Shown: positions 18,035 through 26,103, numbered from the stretch's first letter. The stretch: 64,000 bases of DNA from Planctomycetota bacterium (GCA_024280885.1 JAJRPF010000016.1:52036-116035), one strand, 5' to 3'. The notes: generated from the letters alone by a model not told the origin. Numbers and translations are program-made.

Positions 18035-19909
18035 GTGGTCCCATTGAAGCCGATCTTCGCGCTCGTCGCCGTGATCGTGATCGCAGCATGCGGTCCGGAA
18101 ACGCCTCCGAATGTGCCGAATGCCCCCGGTGGCGCCAGCGCCTCGAACGGAGGCGGCGCGACGGCGTCCGCCCGAGCGTCCGTGTCACTGCCCCCCGTCG
18201 CGTCCGTGGACCTGGACGACACCGAGGTCGCACGTCTGGTTTTCGAGGCGGCGGTAGATGCCAACCCGGGTCTCGTCCCGATGGAGTTGCCGCCGCGCGT
18301 CAGCCGCGTGCGAGTCGCCGTCCTCGCCCTCCACGACCAACTCCTGGAGCGTCGTAAGGCGACCCCGTCGCGCACCGACCTGATCGCAGCACTGCGTCGT
18401 CTCTCCAAGGCCACAGGCGGCTCTGACGCAGACGCCCTCGGTCCGCTCGTCTCCGCGTGGAGTGATTGGTCGGATGACGAGGCCGCGATCGAGGCCGAGA
18501 TGATGCGCCATCTCTCGGTCGGCGCCGCCGCGCTGACATTGCCCGAGGCGCCGGGCGCCTTGGGCCTCTCCGACCTCGCGAACAAGGCCGACGAGGCCGG
18601 TTCCCCGCCGCCGATGAGCACCGCTGCGGCGGGCGTGCTCTTCCTGCACTACGCGACGCTCGCAATCGGCGAGAAGGGCTCGGAGGTCTCCGGCGCGCAG
18701 TCGAAGGCGAGCAAGGCCGCCCTGGACGCGTTCATCGCTCTCGATTGGCCGGGCGGTTTCGCGATGCTGGCCGATCCCGTTGCGGGCCATCTCCTCTATC
18801 GCGACTCGGCCAGCATGCGGGGTTCGATCCTGTGGAGTGCCGCCGCCGATGCGTACATGGCCTCGGGTGATCTCGTGCGTGCGGGCGAGATGTACGTCGA
18901 CCGCTCGCGGGCGGTGTGGCGTTCGCGTCCCGATCCGGAGGCGGCCCAGCGCGCCGCGTCGTTCGCAGAGACCGGCCGCAAGCGAATCGCGAAGTCCGGT
19001 GACCGCGGCTACGCGCTCTTCCGGGCGTGCTACGTCCATGCCGCCGCGCTTCAAGCGGTGGGCCGCCACGCCGACGCCGTGACCGCCGCCGAGGAGGCGC
19101 TCGGGGTCCGCAGCGCCACCGGAGTCGAACTGGCCGAGGTGGGCGATCTCGGTCGCATCCGCGCCGTGTCGCTCTACCACCTGCGGCGTGACGAGGACGC
19201 CGTTGCCGCATGCGATGAGGCGTTGACCGCCCTTGGCCCAGACTTCGCCCCGGAGGAAGCCGAGCAGCGCGTCGTCATCGCGTCTCTGCACGAGACTGCC
19301 GGCGCCGCGGCCATGCGGATCGAGCGCTTCGACGCGGCCATCGCGCACTTCGAGGCGCTCGTGGCGTTCTACGAGCAAGACACCGGACAACCGTGGGCGC
19401 CGGTGTCCGCGCTCAATGATGCACGCCTCGCCCTAGCCGGCGCGATCGGCAAGTCGGGCGACGTGGACGCCGCCCGCGCCGCGATCGGCAAACTCGTCGC
19501 GGCGGGCCCACAGCAGCCGGGACAGATGGCGAAGATCGCCGACATCTTCATCTCGCTTGGCCTCATCGACGACGCCGCCGACGTCGTCGGCCAGGGCGAA
19601 ACCGCGGTCGGCCCCGAGCGCGCCCCGATCTTCGGCGAACTCCGCGGTCGCATCGAAGCCGCCCGCGGCGACCTCCCCGCCGCGCGCAAGGCATTCGAGA
19701 GCGCCATCACCCACGTGACCGCCGGCGACTCGACGCGCAAGAGCCCGCGCGCCGCCCTCATCCTCGAGTCCTGGGCCCGCGTCGAGGAGCAGGCCGGCGA
19801 CCGCGCCAGCGCCTCCCGTCTCTTCGAACGAGCCGCCAACCATCTCGTGGACATCGGCATGCAGACCGAACTCGAGCGCCTCTTCGCAGAGGCGAAGCGC
19901 CTGCGGTGA
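18035..19909 (+). CDS. TPR-repeat lipoprotein
   Basis: The 624-residue product starts at a GTG with AAGGAG ten bases upstream. This places a hydrophobic signal directly before lipobox VIAAC (Cys19); a start at 17960 would bury it. A low-complexity Gly/Ser/Ala stretch follows, then a long alpha-helical region. In the second half (about 330-620), degenerate TPR motifs are clear, for example AVGRHADAVTAAEEALG, RIERFDAAIAHFEALVAFY and GDRASASRLFERAANH. TPR lipoproteins scaffold protein complexes at the envelope. No enzymatic motif is present and no specific partner is indicated. Confidence 0.8.
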   Translation: MVPLKPIFALVAVIVIAACGPETPPNVPNAPGGASASNGGGATASARASVSLPPVASVDLDDTEVARLVFEAAVDANPGLVPMELPPRVSRVRVAVLALHDQLLERRKATPSRTDLIAALRRLSKATGGSDADALGPLVSAWSDWSDDEAAIEAEMMRHLSVGAAALTLPEAPGALGLSDLANKADEAGSPPPMSTAAAGVLFLHYATLAIGEKGSEVSGAQSKASKAALDAFIALDWPGGFAMLADPVAGHLLYRDSASMRGSILWSAAADAYMASGDLVRAGEMYVDRSRAVWRSRPDPEAAQRAASFAETGRKRIAKSGDRGYALFRACYVHAAALQAVGRHADAVTAAEEALGVRSATGVELAEVGDLGRIRAVSLYHLRRDEDAVAACDEALTALGPDFAPEEAEQRVVIASLHETAGAAAMRIERFDAAIAHFEALVAFYEQDTGQPWAPVSALNDARLALAGAIGKSGDVDAARAAIGKLVAAGPQQPGQMAKIADIFISLGLIDDAADVVGQGETAVGPERAPIFGELRGRIEAARGDLPAARKAFESAITHVTAGDSTRKSPRAALILESWARVEEQAGDRASASRLFERAANHLVDIGMQTELERLFAEAKRLR

Positions 19910-20001
19910 AGCCGCCCGAAGTCGCGATTGGCCGAGTGGCGCCGGGCAAGATCACGCGTGGCGCAATGCAGAAGCGACCTGGATCAAGCGAGGGGAGCGA
20001 C

Positions 20002-20304
20002 GTGAGCGACGACGGAGTGCAGAGTCGCGACGCGCCTCCGCCTCCGCGTCGACGACATCGCGGAACGCTTCGGAGAGTCGCGCTGGCAGTCGCGGCGGGG
20101 TCGGTAGCTCTGTACCTAAGCGGCTACGTCCTGTTGCGGACTACGGGGGCGATCCACTTCAGTGGGGGCAATAGCGCCAAAGGCCAAACGATGGTGAATA
20201 GCCACACGAATGATGAGCTCTGGGAGTGGTCGTATCAACACGCGATCGCAGCGGAACGGCGGTGGCGAACGTTGAACTTCGGGCCAGCGTGTGAACACTC
20301 TTGA
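20002..20304 (+). CDS. Small single-pass membrane protein, unknown function
   Basis: A 100-residue product starts at a GTG with AGGGGAG five bases upstream. A longer frame opens at 19906, overlapping the previous stop as GTGA, but has no ribosome site, so the internal start is preferred. The N-terminus is acidic, then Pro/Arg-rich (PPPPRRRHRG). One transmembrane helix lies at about 31-53, and the C-terminal 45 residues end in RRWRTLNFGPACEHS. No family is recognised. Coding status rests on the ribosome site, hydrophobic pattern and codon use. Confidence 0.55.
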   Translation: MSDDGVQSRDAPPPPRRRHRGTLRRVALAVAAGSVALYLSGYVLLRTTGAIHFSGGNSAKGQTMVNSHTNDELWEWSYQHAIAAERRWRTLNFGPACEHS

Positions 20305-20651
20305 GACATCGAGTCTTCGAGTTTAGAGAAGCTCAAGGGGAAGTCTTGAGAGGACGAGGAGAGCCCGTTCAAGTTGGCGAGACCGCGACGGCTACGCCGT
20401 GCCGCGACCGAGTGGTCGCACACGGGAATACCGTGCCGACCTCGCTTTTCTCACGTGTAGTTGTCGCAGCGTAGTGCACTCGCCTCTCTGGGCGGCGCCC
20501 GTCCTGTCTGGTCCCGTTGGCTGATCTGAAGCGCCACGGGGAACGCCTCGTCTGCGCCTCTGGTTGCACGCGACGATCTCTCGCAGATCCCGAAGGACTG
20601 CACGTGGGGCCGAGAGGCGAGAGGCCTGGCGGCCTGGCGGGCGGGCGTTCG
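20305..20651. other. Intergenic region, no gene recognised
   Basis: This 347-base gap separates convergent genes. It starts with an AT-richer stretch (20305-20370), holds a short perfect palindrome ACGGC-TAC-GCCGT near 20388 that could contribute to a terminator, and ends with a GC-rich direct repeat of GGCCTGGC around 20630. No conserved coding signal on either strand was convincing. Confidence 0.45.
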
Positions 20652-21260
20652 TCACACCTTCTTGCGTACGCGGCAGCCGTCCTGCCCGTGGTACGTGACG
20701 AAGAGTGCTCCCGGGGATGCGTACGTGTCGAATAGGTCGAGGAAGGCGTCTTCCATGTCCGGCCAGGGGTAGGCGTAGACCACGGCGAACTCGTCGAGGT
20801 CGCGTTCCAGTAGGTCGTACGCTGCCATCCCGGTCTGGAGCGTGGCCGTCTCGGGATCTTCGAATTCCGGTGGGATCTCGTGTTCGTCGGGCACGAAGCT
20901 GCCTTGCGCGATCTCCGCGCGGAGGCCATGCGCGGCGAGCAATGCGCGCGAGAGCGTGACCATTTCGTCGTCGATCTCGATCCCCGATGCCCGGAACCCG
21001 AGCGCCGCGGCGATGCCGGTGATCCCGCCGAGCGCGCTGCCCCATTCGAGGAAGCATTCGCCGCCGGCAGGTCCGTCGGCGAGGACCGCGAGAGTGGCGT
21101 GGACGACGTGGAATTCGGCGGGAGCGAAGTTGGGAAGACGTGTCGTGAGGCCGTCTGCGATCAACGTGTCAAGGCGCGCGTCGGCGTCATCGAGAAACGC
21201 CTGTAGGGCAGCGGATGGCGCCTCGTCGGATGGCGTGATCGCGACGTCTTCGAGGGCCAT
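20652..21260 (-). CDS. Class I SAM-dependent methyltransferase-like protein
   Basis: The 202-residue protein has a Rossmann methyltransferase pattern. Motif I is present as LEWGSALGGITGIAAALG (about 87-104), followed by ASGIEIDDEMVTLSRALL with the acidic residue at the end of strand 2, and a later strand FAVVYAYPWPDM. An N-terminal helical segment precedes the core, as in predicted methyltransferases that act on small molecules. The substrate is unknown. The ATG overlaps the stop of the Fpg-GNAT gene by one base (TGATG), so the two are coupled. The C-terminus ends in a basic cluster, CRVRKKV. Confidence 0.7.
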   Translation of the reverse strand: MALEDVAITPSDEAPSAALQAFLDDADARLDTLIADGLTTRLPNFAPAEFHVVHATLAVLADGPAGGECFLEWGSALGGITGIAAALGFRASGIEIDDEMVTLSRALLAAHGLRAEIAQGSFVPDEHEIPPEFEDPETATLQTGMAAYDLLERDLDEFAVVYAYPWPDMEDAFLDLFDTYASPGALFVTYHGQDGCRVRKKV

Positions 21261-22636
21261 CAGCGGAGACTCCGACGGTAGCGGACGACCGGCAGCGAGA
21301 AGCCTTCGTCGGCGTAGACGGAGTGTCCGTCGTCGCGGACGAAACCGGCGCGTTCGTAGAAGTGATGCGAGGCGACGTTTGCTTCGAGCACCCAGACGAC
21401 GGTCTCGTGGAAGCCCTCGGCCGCGAGGCTGGAGAGGACATGCGCGAAGAGCTGTCGCCCGAGCCCGCAGCCGACGCGTTTCGGGGCCAGGTAGATCGCG
21501 TAGACCTCTGCTACGCGCCCGCCGGTGTCGCGGCCGCGCGACGGACCGCTCACCGCGAAGCCGTCGATCCGCTTGCCCGTCTGGATTACCCACGTCTCGA
21601 CGCCCTCTGGTGGGTGTTCCAGCCAGGCCCGGCGACGCCGGATGCGCTCGTCTTCGTCGAGTGCGGCGAGGTACGCGTCGGGCAGGATGCCGCGATAGGC
21701 CGATTTCCAGGCGCGCGTGTGAATGCGTCCGATGGCCACCGCGTCAGCGACCTGCGCGAGCCGCACGGTTGGAGTCACCGTCGTCGGCACGACCTTGCGC
21801 GGCCGGGGAACCGGCTGGCAGCGCGTGCAAAGATGCGTGCCGCGCTGCCCAACCACGATCTTCTGGATCGGCCGCTCGCAGCGTCGGCACGGCTTGCCGT
21901 CGCGGCCGTACACCTGGAATTGATGTTGGTAGCTCCCGGGATTGCCCTCGGGAGTTCGGTAGAACGTGTCGAACGACGAGCCCTCGCGCTCGATGGCCTC
22001 CGTCAGCACATTGCGGATGACGTCGTGCAGGAGAGCTGCCTTTGCGCGCGTGACGCGGTCGCTGCGGCGCAACGGGTGGAGACCGGCGACGTGCAGCGCT
22101 TCGTCGACGTAGATATTGCCGAGCCCCGCGAGGAAGGTCTGGTCAAGAAGGAGCGGCTTCAGCACGCGTCGGCGACTTGCGAGCGCGCGGTGGAACCAGC
22201 CGACGCTGAAGTCGTCGGAGAGCGGCTCCGGGCCGAGGTGTGCGAGGAACTCGGCTGGGTCTGTCGCATGGACGAAGCGGCCGAACTTACGCACGTCAAT
22301 GAAGCGCAACTCGCGGCCGTCGTCGAGCGGGAGCGCCACCCGCACGAACTTCCCGCTGTCGTGCTCGGCGTCCTCGACATGGAGGCGCCCCGTCATGCGC
22401 AGGTGAACGATCAGCGCGCCGACTCGCGACCCGTCCCGAGACGTATCCATCACGACGTATTTCGCGCGCCGCCAGACGCGGTCTATGCGCAATCCGGCCA
22501 CCGCGTCTCGAAACGCTGCCGCCGTCGGTCCACCGACTGAGCGTTCCCAGCGGACGTCGGCACCCGTGATCGTGCGGCCCTCCAGGTGGGGGCGCACAAG
22601 CCGCGCGACGGTCTCGACTTCAGGGAGTTCCGGCAT
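21260..22636 (-). CDS. Formamidopyrimidine-DNA glycosylase fused to a GNAT acetyltransferase domain
   Basis: Residues 1-275 are a complete Fpg/Nei glycosylase that excises oxidised purines and cuts the abasic site. It has the N-terminal PELPEVE with catalytic P2 and E3, K59 in RRAKYV, a helix-two-turn-helix region with LDQTFLAGLGNIYVDEAL, and a zinc finger with C250, C253, C270 and C273. Residues 289-458 form a GNAT domain with AIYLAPKRVGCGLGRQLF as the acetyl-CoA loop and NVASHHFYERAGF near the end. A short basic-proline linker joins them, and there is no stop or frameshift between. The usual bacterial Fpg is about 270 residues, so this is a true fusion. The acetyl acceptor is unknown. Confidence 0.92.
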   Translation of the reverse strand: MPELPEVETVARLVRPHLEGRTITGADVRWERSVGGPTAAAFRDAVAGLRIDRVWRRAKYVVMDTSRDGSRVGALIVHLRMTGRLHVEDAEHDSGKFVRVALPLDDGRELRFIDVRKFGRFVHATDPAEFLAHLGPEPLSDDFSVGWFHRALASRRRVLKPLLLDQTFLAGLGNIYVDEALHVAGLHPLRRSDRVTRAKAALLHDVIRNVLTEAIEREGSSFDTFYRTPEGNPGSYQHQFQVYGRDGKPCRRCERPIQKIVVGQRGTHLCTRCQPVPRPRKVVPTTVTPTVRLAQVADAVAIGRIHTRAWKSAYRGILPDAYLAALDEDERIRRRRAWLEHPPEGVETWVIQTGKRIDGFAVSGPSRGRDTGGRVAEVYAIYLAPKRVGCGLGRQLFAHVLSSLAAEGFHETVVWVLEANVASHHFYERAGFVRDDGHSVYADEGFSLPVVRYRRSLR

Positions 22637-22788
22637 GCGTCAGCCGACCGCGTGCCGCGTGTAGGTGTCTTCGATATTGCACCTCCCCATCGCACCTCGC
22701 CGTCGCCCCTCTCGGAGTCGCCCTACGGGCGTCGTCCGATCTGGATTTCACACTAAGCGCAGCCCGGGACAGTGGTGAGGCCGATACG

Positions 22789-23652
22789 ATGGTCGGCATG
22801 CGGCATAGCGATCTGAATGACGTGATCTCGGAGCTTCGCGCCCAGGGCCTGGAGGCCGATGCCGACGACGTGGCGGATCTCGAGGTCGCCGTCGAAGCGC
22901 TGGAACGCCCGCCCGGGATCGTGACGCGCATGACCCGCGCGGCTCGCGAGAGGGCAGCCCAGCAGTGGCGCTTGGCGCTGGATGAGTGGGGCGAGAGCCG
23001 CGAGGCGTTCCGTCTTCTGCGCGCCCGCGTTTCCGCGGGGCGCGCGTTGAAGCCGGCCGAGGTCGACGCCGTCCGCGCGCAGGCCGTGGATCTCATGAAG
23101 TCGGTGCCTGCCGGGATGGTGGTAGCTGCCACGACCATGGTTCCGATCCCAGGATCGACGCTCTTGACGCCATGGGTATTGCGGCGACTCGGTCTCCTGC
23201 CGTCGCGCTGGCGCGAGGATGCTGTGGTCGAACGGCTGCGTGACGAGAGCGAGCGACTACGTGCGAAGGGCGTAGTCTCCGGCGCGCTTCGGCTCGTCGA
23301 AGTCGCGGATCGGGTCGAGCATCGGATGCGCGCACGCGAGGACGCCGCCCGCCGGTGCGCGCTCCGCACACATTGGGATCTCGACGGCAACGGTCGCATC
23401 TCCGACGACGAACGGGCTGCGTACGAGCGCGAGGTCGAGCGCCTCGCCACGTCGATCGCCAACGTCGGGGCGCGCCGGCGCTGGTATCTCCTTCTCGAAG
23501 CGCATGTGATCGGTCCGGCACGCTGGAAGGAGATCGTGATCGCGGACGCCGACGTCCCCCTCCTCATCTGCCTCGATGGCGAGAGTGGCTGGGTGCGCCT
23601 CGACGACCTCCGCAGCCACCCGGCAGCGCCCGGCAGTGAACCGACCACCTGA
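22789..23652 (+). CDS. LETM1-like protein with a C-terminal EF-hand
   Basis: The 287-residue protein has a helical N-terminus. A segment at about 104-140 follows (VPAGMVVAATTMVPIPGSTL, then LTPWVLRRLGLLPSRW), resembling the membrane/ribosome-binding region of LETM1 proteins, with a Pro-rich hydrophobic stretch before LLPS. Residues 197-208, DLDGNGRISDDE, form a perfect 12-position EF-hand calcium loop. Mitochondrial LETM1 combines the same two elements and affects K+/H+ or Ca2+/H+ exchange and translation. Bacterial relatives are largely unstudied. The start ATG has GTGAGG eight bases upstream. A small hairpin (22713-22738) lies in the leader. Confidence 0.65.
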   Translation: MVGMRHSDLNDVISELRAQGLEADADDVADLEVAVEALERPPGIVTRMTRAARERAAQQWRLALDEWGESREAFRLLRARVSAGRALKPAEVDAVRAQAVDLMKSVPAGMVVAATTMVPIPGSTLLTPWVLRRLGLLPSRWREDAVVERLRDESERLRAKGVVSGALRLVEVADRVEHRMRAREDAARRCALRTHWDLDGNGRISDDERAAYEREVERLATSIANVGARRRWYLLLEAHVIGPARWKEIVIADADVPLLICLDGESGWVRLDDLRSHPAAPGSEPTT

Positions 23653-23685
23653 CCCGATCGGGGCGAGTGGTGGCCGGTGGGGGCG

Positions 23686-23934
23686 TCAGTCGCCGAAGAG
23701 ATCGCGTATCACGCGGTCTCGATCGTGGCCGACGTAGCTTGCGACATCGCGGAGGATCGCAGCGAGCGTGCCTACGGCAAGCGTCCGATGCGCCGGGATC
23801 GTCACACGGTGAGGTTCGCCGCGGAGAGTCGTTGTGAGCCGCATGTGACTACCGGTCTGGCGCGTCGTCTCGTACCCGTAGCGCCGCAGCGCGTGCGCCA
23901 GTTGGGAGCCGGACAGATTGCGAGGAAGCTTCAG
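23686..23934 (-). CDS. hicA: HicA-family mRNA interferase toxin
   Basis: The 82-residue product matches HicA: a double-stranded RNA-binding-like fold with LSGSQLAHALRRYGYE, the catalytic histidine in TGSHMRL (His30), then HRVTIPAHRTLAVGTLAAIL and a terminal helix. HicA cleaves mRNAs. No ATG, GTG or TTG opens this frame near the start. The best start is a CTG at 23934 that overlaps the hicB stop as CTGA, so translation is probably coupled to the antitoxin. The order is antitoxin first (hicBA). The frame is intact, so the toxin may be active. Confidence 0.85.
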   Translation of the reverse strand: MKLPRNLSGSQLAHALRRYGYETTRQTGSHMRLTTTLRGEPHRVTIPAHRTLAVGTLAAILRDVASYVGHDRDRVIRDLFGD

Positions 23935-24143
23935 ACCGGCAGGACCTCGTCGCGGACCAGGTGTAGGCGCACGATCTGTGGACGTTCGTGGTCGTCGAAG
24001 TGGCAGCGCACGGCGTCGCAGACCATCGTTCGCAGGTCTTCCATGGACTCGGCTTCGGTGTGGATCGCGTGGCCCAGAGCGTGGGCGACATAGCCACCCT
24101 CCGGAGCCTCTTCGACGTGGAAGATGATCTCCAGCGCCGTCAT
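23931..24143 (-). CDS. hicB: HicB-family antitoxin, short form
   Basis: The 70-residue protein has the partial RNase-H fold of HicB, starting ALEIIFHVEEAPEGGYVAHAL and continuing through a helix, ESMEDLRTMVCDAVRCHF, to a last strand, VRLHLVRDEVLPV. It lacks the C-terminal helix-turn-helix or ribbon-helix-helix DNA-binding domain of longer HicB proteins, so autoregulation would need another factor. Its ATG overlaps the stop of a 35-codon upstream ORF by ATGA. Its stop overlaps the hicA start. It should neutralise HicA. Confidence 0.85.
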   Translation of the reverse strand: MTALEIIFHVEEAPEGGYVAHALGHAIHTEAESMEDLRTMVCDAVRCHFDDHERPQIVRLHLVRDEVLPV

Positions 24144-24247
24144 CTGAGGCCCCCGAGCAGTGCACTTGCGCGCAGAGCACTCGCGAGCAGAGCACTCGTG
24201 AAGCGAGCGCCCCCGACTTTGCGCGTAGGCCAGATCTGAAGTCTCAT
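24140..24247 (-). CDS. Possible 35-codon leader ORF coupled to hicB
   Basis: An ATG at 24247 opens 35 codons ending in a TGA that overlaps the hicB ATG (ATGA). The predicted peptide begins MRLQIWPTRKVGGARF and ends in three near-repeats of five residues (SALLA, SALRA, SALLG), which are the translation of the 15-bp tandem repeat at 24157-24201. No strong ribosome site precedes it. It could be a translated leader that tunes hicBA expression, or chance. The overlap and the phase-preserving repeats are the only support. Confidence 0.3.
   Translation of the reverse strand: MRLQIWPTRKVGGARFTSALLASALRASALLGGLR
24157..24201. repeat. Three tandem 15-bp repeats upstream of hicBA
   Basis: The units are GCAGTGCACTTGCGC (24157-24171), GCAGAGCACTCGCGA (24172-24186) and GCAGAGCACTCGTGA (24187-24201). 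The last two differ at one position. They begin 14 bases before the hicB start, where an operator or a coupled leader would act. Unit length is a multiple of three, so the minus-strand frame stays open. Confidence 0.75.
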
Positions 24248-24268
24248 CTCTGGATCATACAGCACTCG

Positions 24269-24292
24269 TGGCCCATGTGCTGGCCCATGTGC
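24269..24292. repeat. Perfect 12-bp tandem duplication
   Basis: TGGCCCATGTGC occurs twice in direct succession (24269-24280 and 24281-24292). It lies in the gap between the divergent hicBA module and the DUF368 gene, 125 bases before the ATG at 24417. The function is unknown; it may be a simple slippage product or a doubled protein-binding site. Confidence 0.6.
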
Positions 24293-24416
24293 CGCCATCC
24301 ACACTCGGGCTCTCGATCCCGCTGCCATTCGAGGAGGTCGCCTCCCCCCGAGTCCGCGAGCCGCCTGCCTCGTTACTTTCGGCCGCTCGCGGGGCTGAGG
24401 CGGAGAATGGCGCGCC

Positions 24417-25460
24417 ATGCCACAGGACGATACCGAGACCACCACAGAGACCGGCTCCGCTCCACTCGGGGAGAGCGCCGCGTTGACCTCTCCCCGGGCG
24501 CTCGCGCGTTCGTTTGGCTGCGGTCTGGCGATGGGGACGGCCGACGCCATTCCCGGTGTCTCGGGGGGCACGATCGCGCTGATCCTCGGTATCTACGATC
24601 GCTTCATCGGATCGATCGCAGCGGTCCTCGCGGCCGTGCGGCGCCCGAGGGACCTCCAGCGCCGCGAGGCCGCCCGCGCTGCACTCGTCTTCCTTGTGCC
24701 GCTGGGCGTGGGCCTCGTGGCCGCGCTCGTGGTGGCGACGCGCCTTCTGGTCGGCTCCGTCCCGAAGCCCGAAGGCGGCAACGGAGCGGAACTCGCCGAG
24801 CAACTGCTGCGCGAGCCGCCCCCTGGGTGGCTTGTCAACCCCGCGACCGCGCCGACGGTCTTCGCGTTCTTCTTCGGGTTGGTCCTCGCGAGCGTGAACG
24901 AACCGTGGAAGGCGAAGGCGGCGACGAAGGGCGTCGATTGGCTGCTCGCGCTCATGGGCGCGGCGCTCGCCGTCGGTCTCTCGCTCAGTCCGCCAGCCGC
25001 TGGATCGACGTCGCCGTTCGCGCTCGTCGGCGCCGGAGCGGTCGCGATCTCGGTCATGTTGTTGCCCGGCGTCAGCGGCTCCCTGGCACTACTCGTGCTC
25101 GGCATGTACCAGCCGGTGACGGGAGCGCTCCACTCCCACGATTGGGGCGTCGTGGCGTGGTTCGCGGGCGGGATCGTGCTCGGTGTCGCGACGTTCGTTC
25201 CGCTCCTGCGCTGGGTGCTGGCGCGGGCGCACGATCGCACGATGTCGGTCCTCTCCGGGCTCATGCTCGGCAGCCTGGCGGCGCTCTGGCCGTGGAAGGC
25301 ACACTACCTCCCGAAGTTCGTCGCTTGGCTCGGGCCGACCACGCCCGTTGCACCGACCGAGGGCTGGTGGGCGCCCGTCCTCTCGGCACTGGCTGGCGCG
25401 GCGCTCATCATTGTGACGTCGCGTGTCGCCGCGGGGCGCTCCCGTACTTCGGCTTCGTAG
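24417..25460 (+). CDS. DUF368 family undecaprenyl-phosphate translocase (PopT-like)
   Basis: The 347-residue integral membrane protein has about eight hydrophobic segments. It carries the two inverted signature motifs of DUF368, GTADAIPGVSGGTIALILG (about 40-58) and VMLLPGVSGSLALLVLGMY (about 215-233), each on a re-entrant loop. Members of DUF368 (PopT) and of the DedA family were recently shown to recycle C55 isoprenyl phosphate across the cytoplasmic membrane for cell-envelope synthesis. The N-terminal 25 residues are Thr/Glu-rich and cytoplasmic. The gene is divergent from hicBA and convergent with the cyclophilin gene. Confidence 0.88.
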   Translation: MPQDDTETTTETGSAPLGESAALTSPRALARSFGCGLAMGTADAIPGVSGGTIALILGIYDRFIGSIAAVLAAVRRPRDLQRREAARAALVFLVPLGVGLVAALVVATRLLVGSVPKPEGGNGAELAEQLLREPPPGWLVNPATAPTVFAFFFGLVLASVNEPWKAKAATKGVDWLLALMGAALAVGLSLSPPAAGSTSPFALVGAGAVAISVMLLPGVSGSLALLVLGMYQPVTGALHSHDWGVVAWFAGGIVLGVATFVPLLRWVLARAHDRTMSVLSGLMLGSLAALWPWKAHYLPKFVAWLGPTTPVAPTEGWWAPVLSALAGAALIIVTSRVAAGRSRTSAS

Positions 25461-25487
25461 CGCCGAGCGCCGCCGCTCCGACGAGAA

Positions 25488-25517
25488 ACGCCGCGCCTCC
25501 GTTCAGAGACGCGGCGT
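25488..25517. terminator. Candidate bidirectional terminator
   Basis: ACGCCGCG (25488-25495) and CGCGGCGT (25510-25517) form a perfect 8-bp stem with a 14-base loop, in the 91-base gap between the convergent DUF368 and cyclophilin genes. The right side continues GCTTGTT, a weak T-rich tail on the plus strand. Confidence 0.5.
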
Positions 25518-25551
25518 GCTTGTTACCGCGAGTGTGCGTGGCGGTTCTCGC

Positions 25552-26103
25552 CTACGCGCGGTAGATCTCGACCCGCTCCAGCTTGGTGTTTCCGTTGCCA
25601 GCGGCCCCGATCTGCTTCACGAGGTCGACGCCGCTCGTGACCTTGCCGAACACGGTGTGCTTGCCGTTCAGGTGCGGGGTCGGGACCTCGGTGATGAAGA
25701 ACTGCGAGCCGTTCGTGCCGGGGCCGGAGTTCGCCATCGACAGGATGCCGGGGACGTCGTGGCCGAGTTCGCGACGGCATTCGTCCTCGAACTGCCAGCC
25801 GGGCCCGCCGGTACCGGTCCCCTGGGGACAGCCGCCCTGGATCATGAACTGCGGGATCACGCGGTGAAAGACGAGTCCCGAGTAGAGCGGGTCCGACGTC
25901 TTGGCACCCTTCGGATGCATCCACTCGACGCTTCCGGTCGCGAGCGCGACGAAGTTGCGCACGGTGACGGGCGTCTCCTTCTCGTGCAGGACCGCTTCGA
26001 GGTTGCCCGCCGACGTGACGAAACGCGCCATCAGCTGGCCGTCACCCGGAACATTGATCTCGGGCGCCGGTGTGCCCTGCTGCTTGTTGCTTCTGCCGAA
26101 CAT
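25552..26103 (-). CDS. Cyclophilin-type peptidyl-prolyl cis-trans isomerase
   Basis: The 183-residue cytoplasmic protein (no signal peptide) carries the cyclophilin core. The catalytic arginine is in GLVFHRVIPQFMIQGG, followed by FEDECRRELGHDVPGILSMA, then NGSQFFIT and a late HTVFGKVTSGVDLV. A 25-residue N-terminal extension with GRSNKQQGTPAPE is not part of the domain. It catalyses proline isomerisation during folding. It lies 24 bases downstream of the acyltransferase gene on the same strand and may be cotranscribed with it. Confidence 0.95.
   Translation of the reverse strand: MFGRSNKQQGTPAPEINVPGDGQLMARFVTSAGNLEAVLHEKETPVTVRNFVALATGSVEWMHPKGAKTSDPLYSGLVFHRVIPQFMIQGGCPQGTGTGGPGWQFEDECRRELGHDVPGILSMANSGPGTNGSQFFITEVPTPHLNGKHTVFGKVTSGVDLVKQIGAAGNGNTKLERVEIYRA

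Noticed and set aside
20369..21057. Alternative minus-strand genes overlapping the methyltransferase end
   Set aside because: They are frame shadows rich in Arg, Pro and Ser; the methyltransferase frame has clear motifs and a coupled start.
24268..24486. Plus-strand small protein of 72 codons before the DUF368 gene
   Set aside because: It overlaps the DUF368 start in another frame, has no ribosome site, and part of it is the 12-bp tandem repeat.
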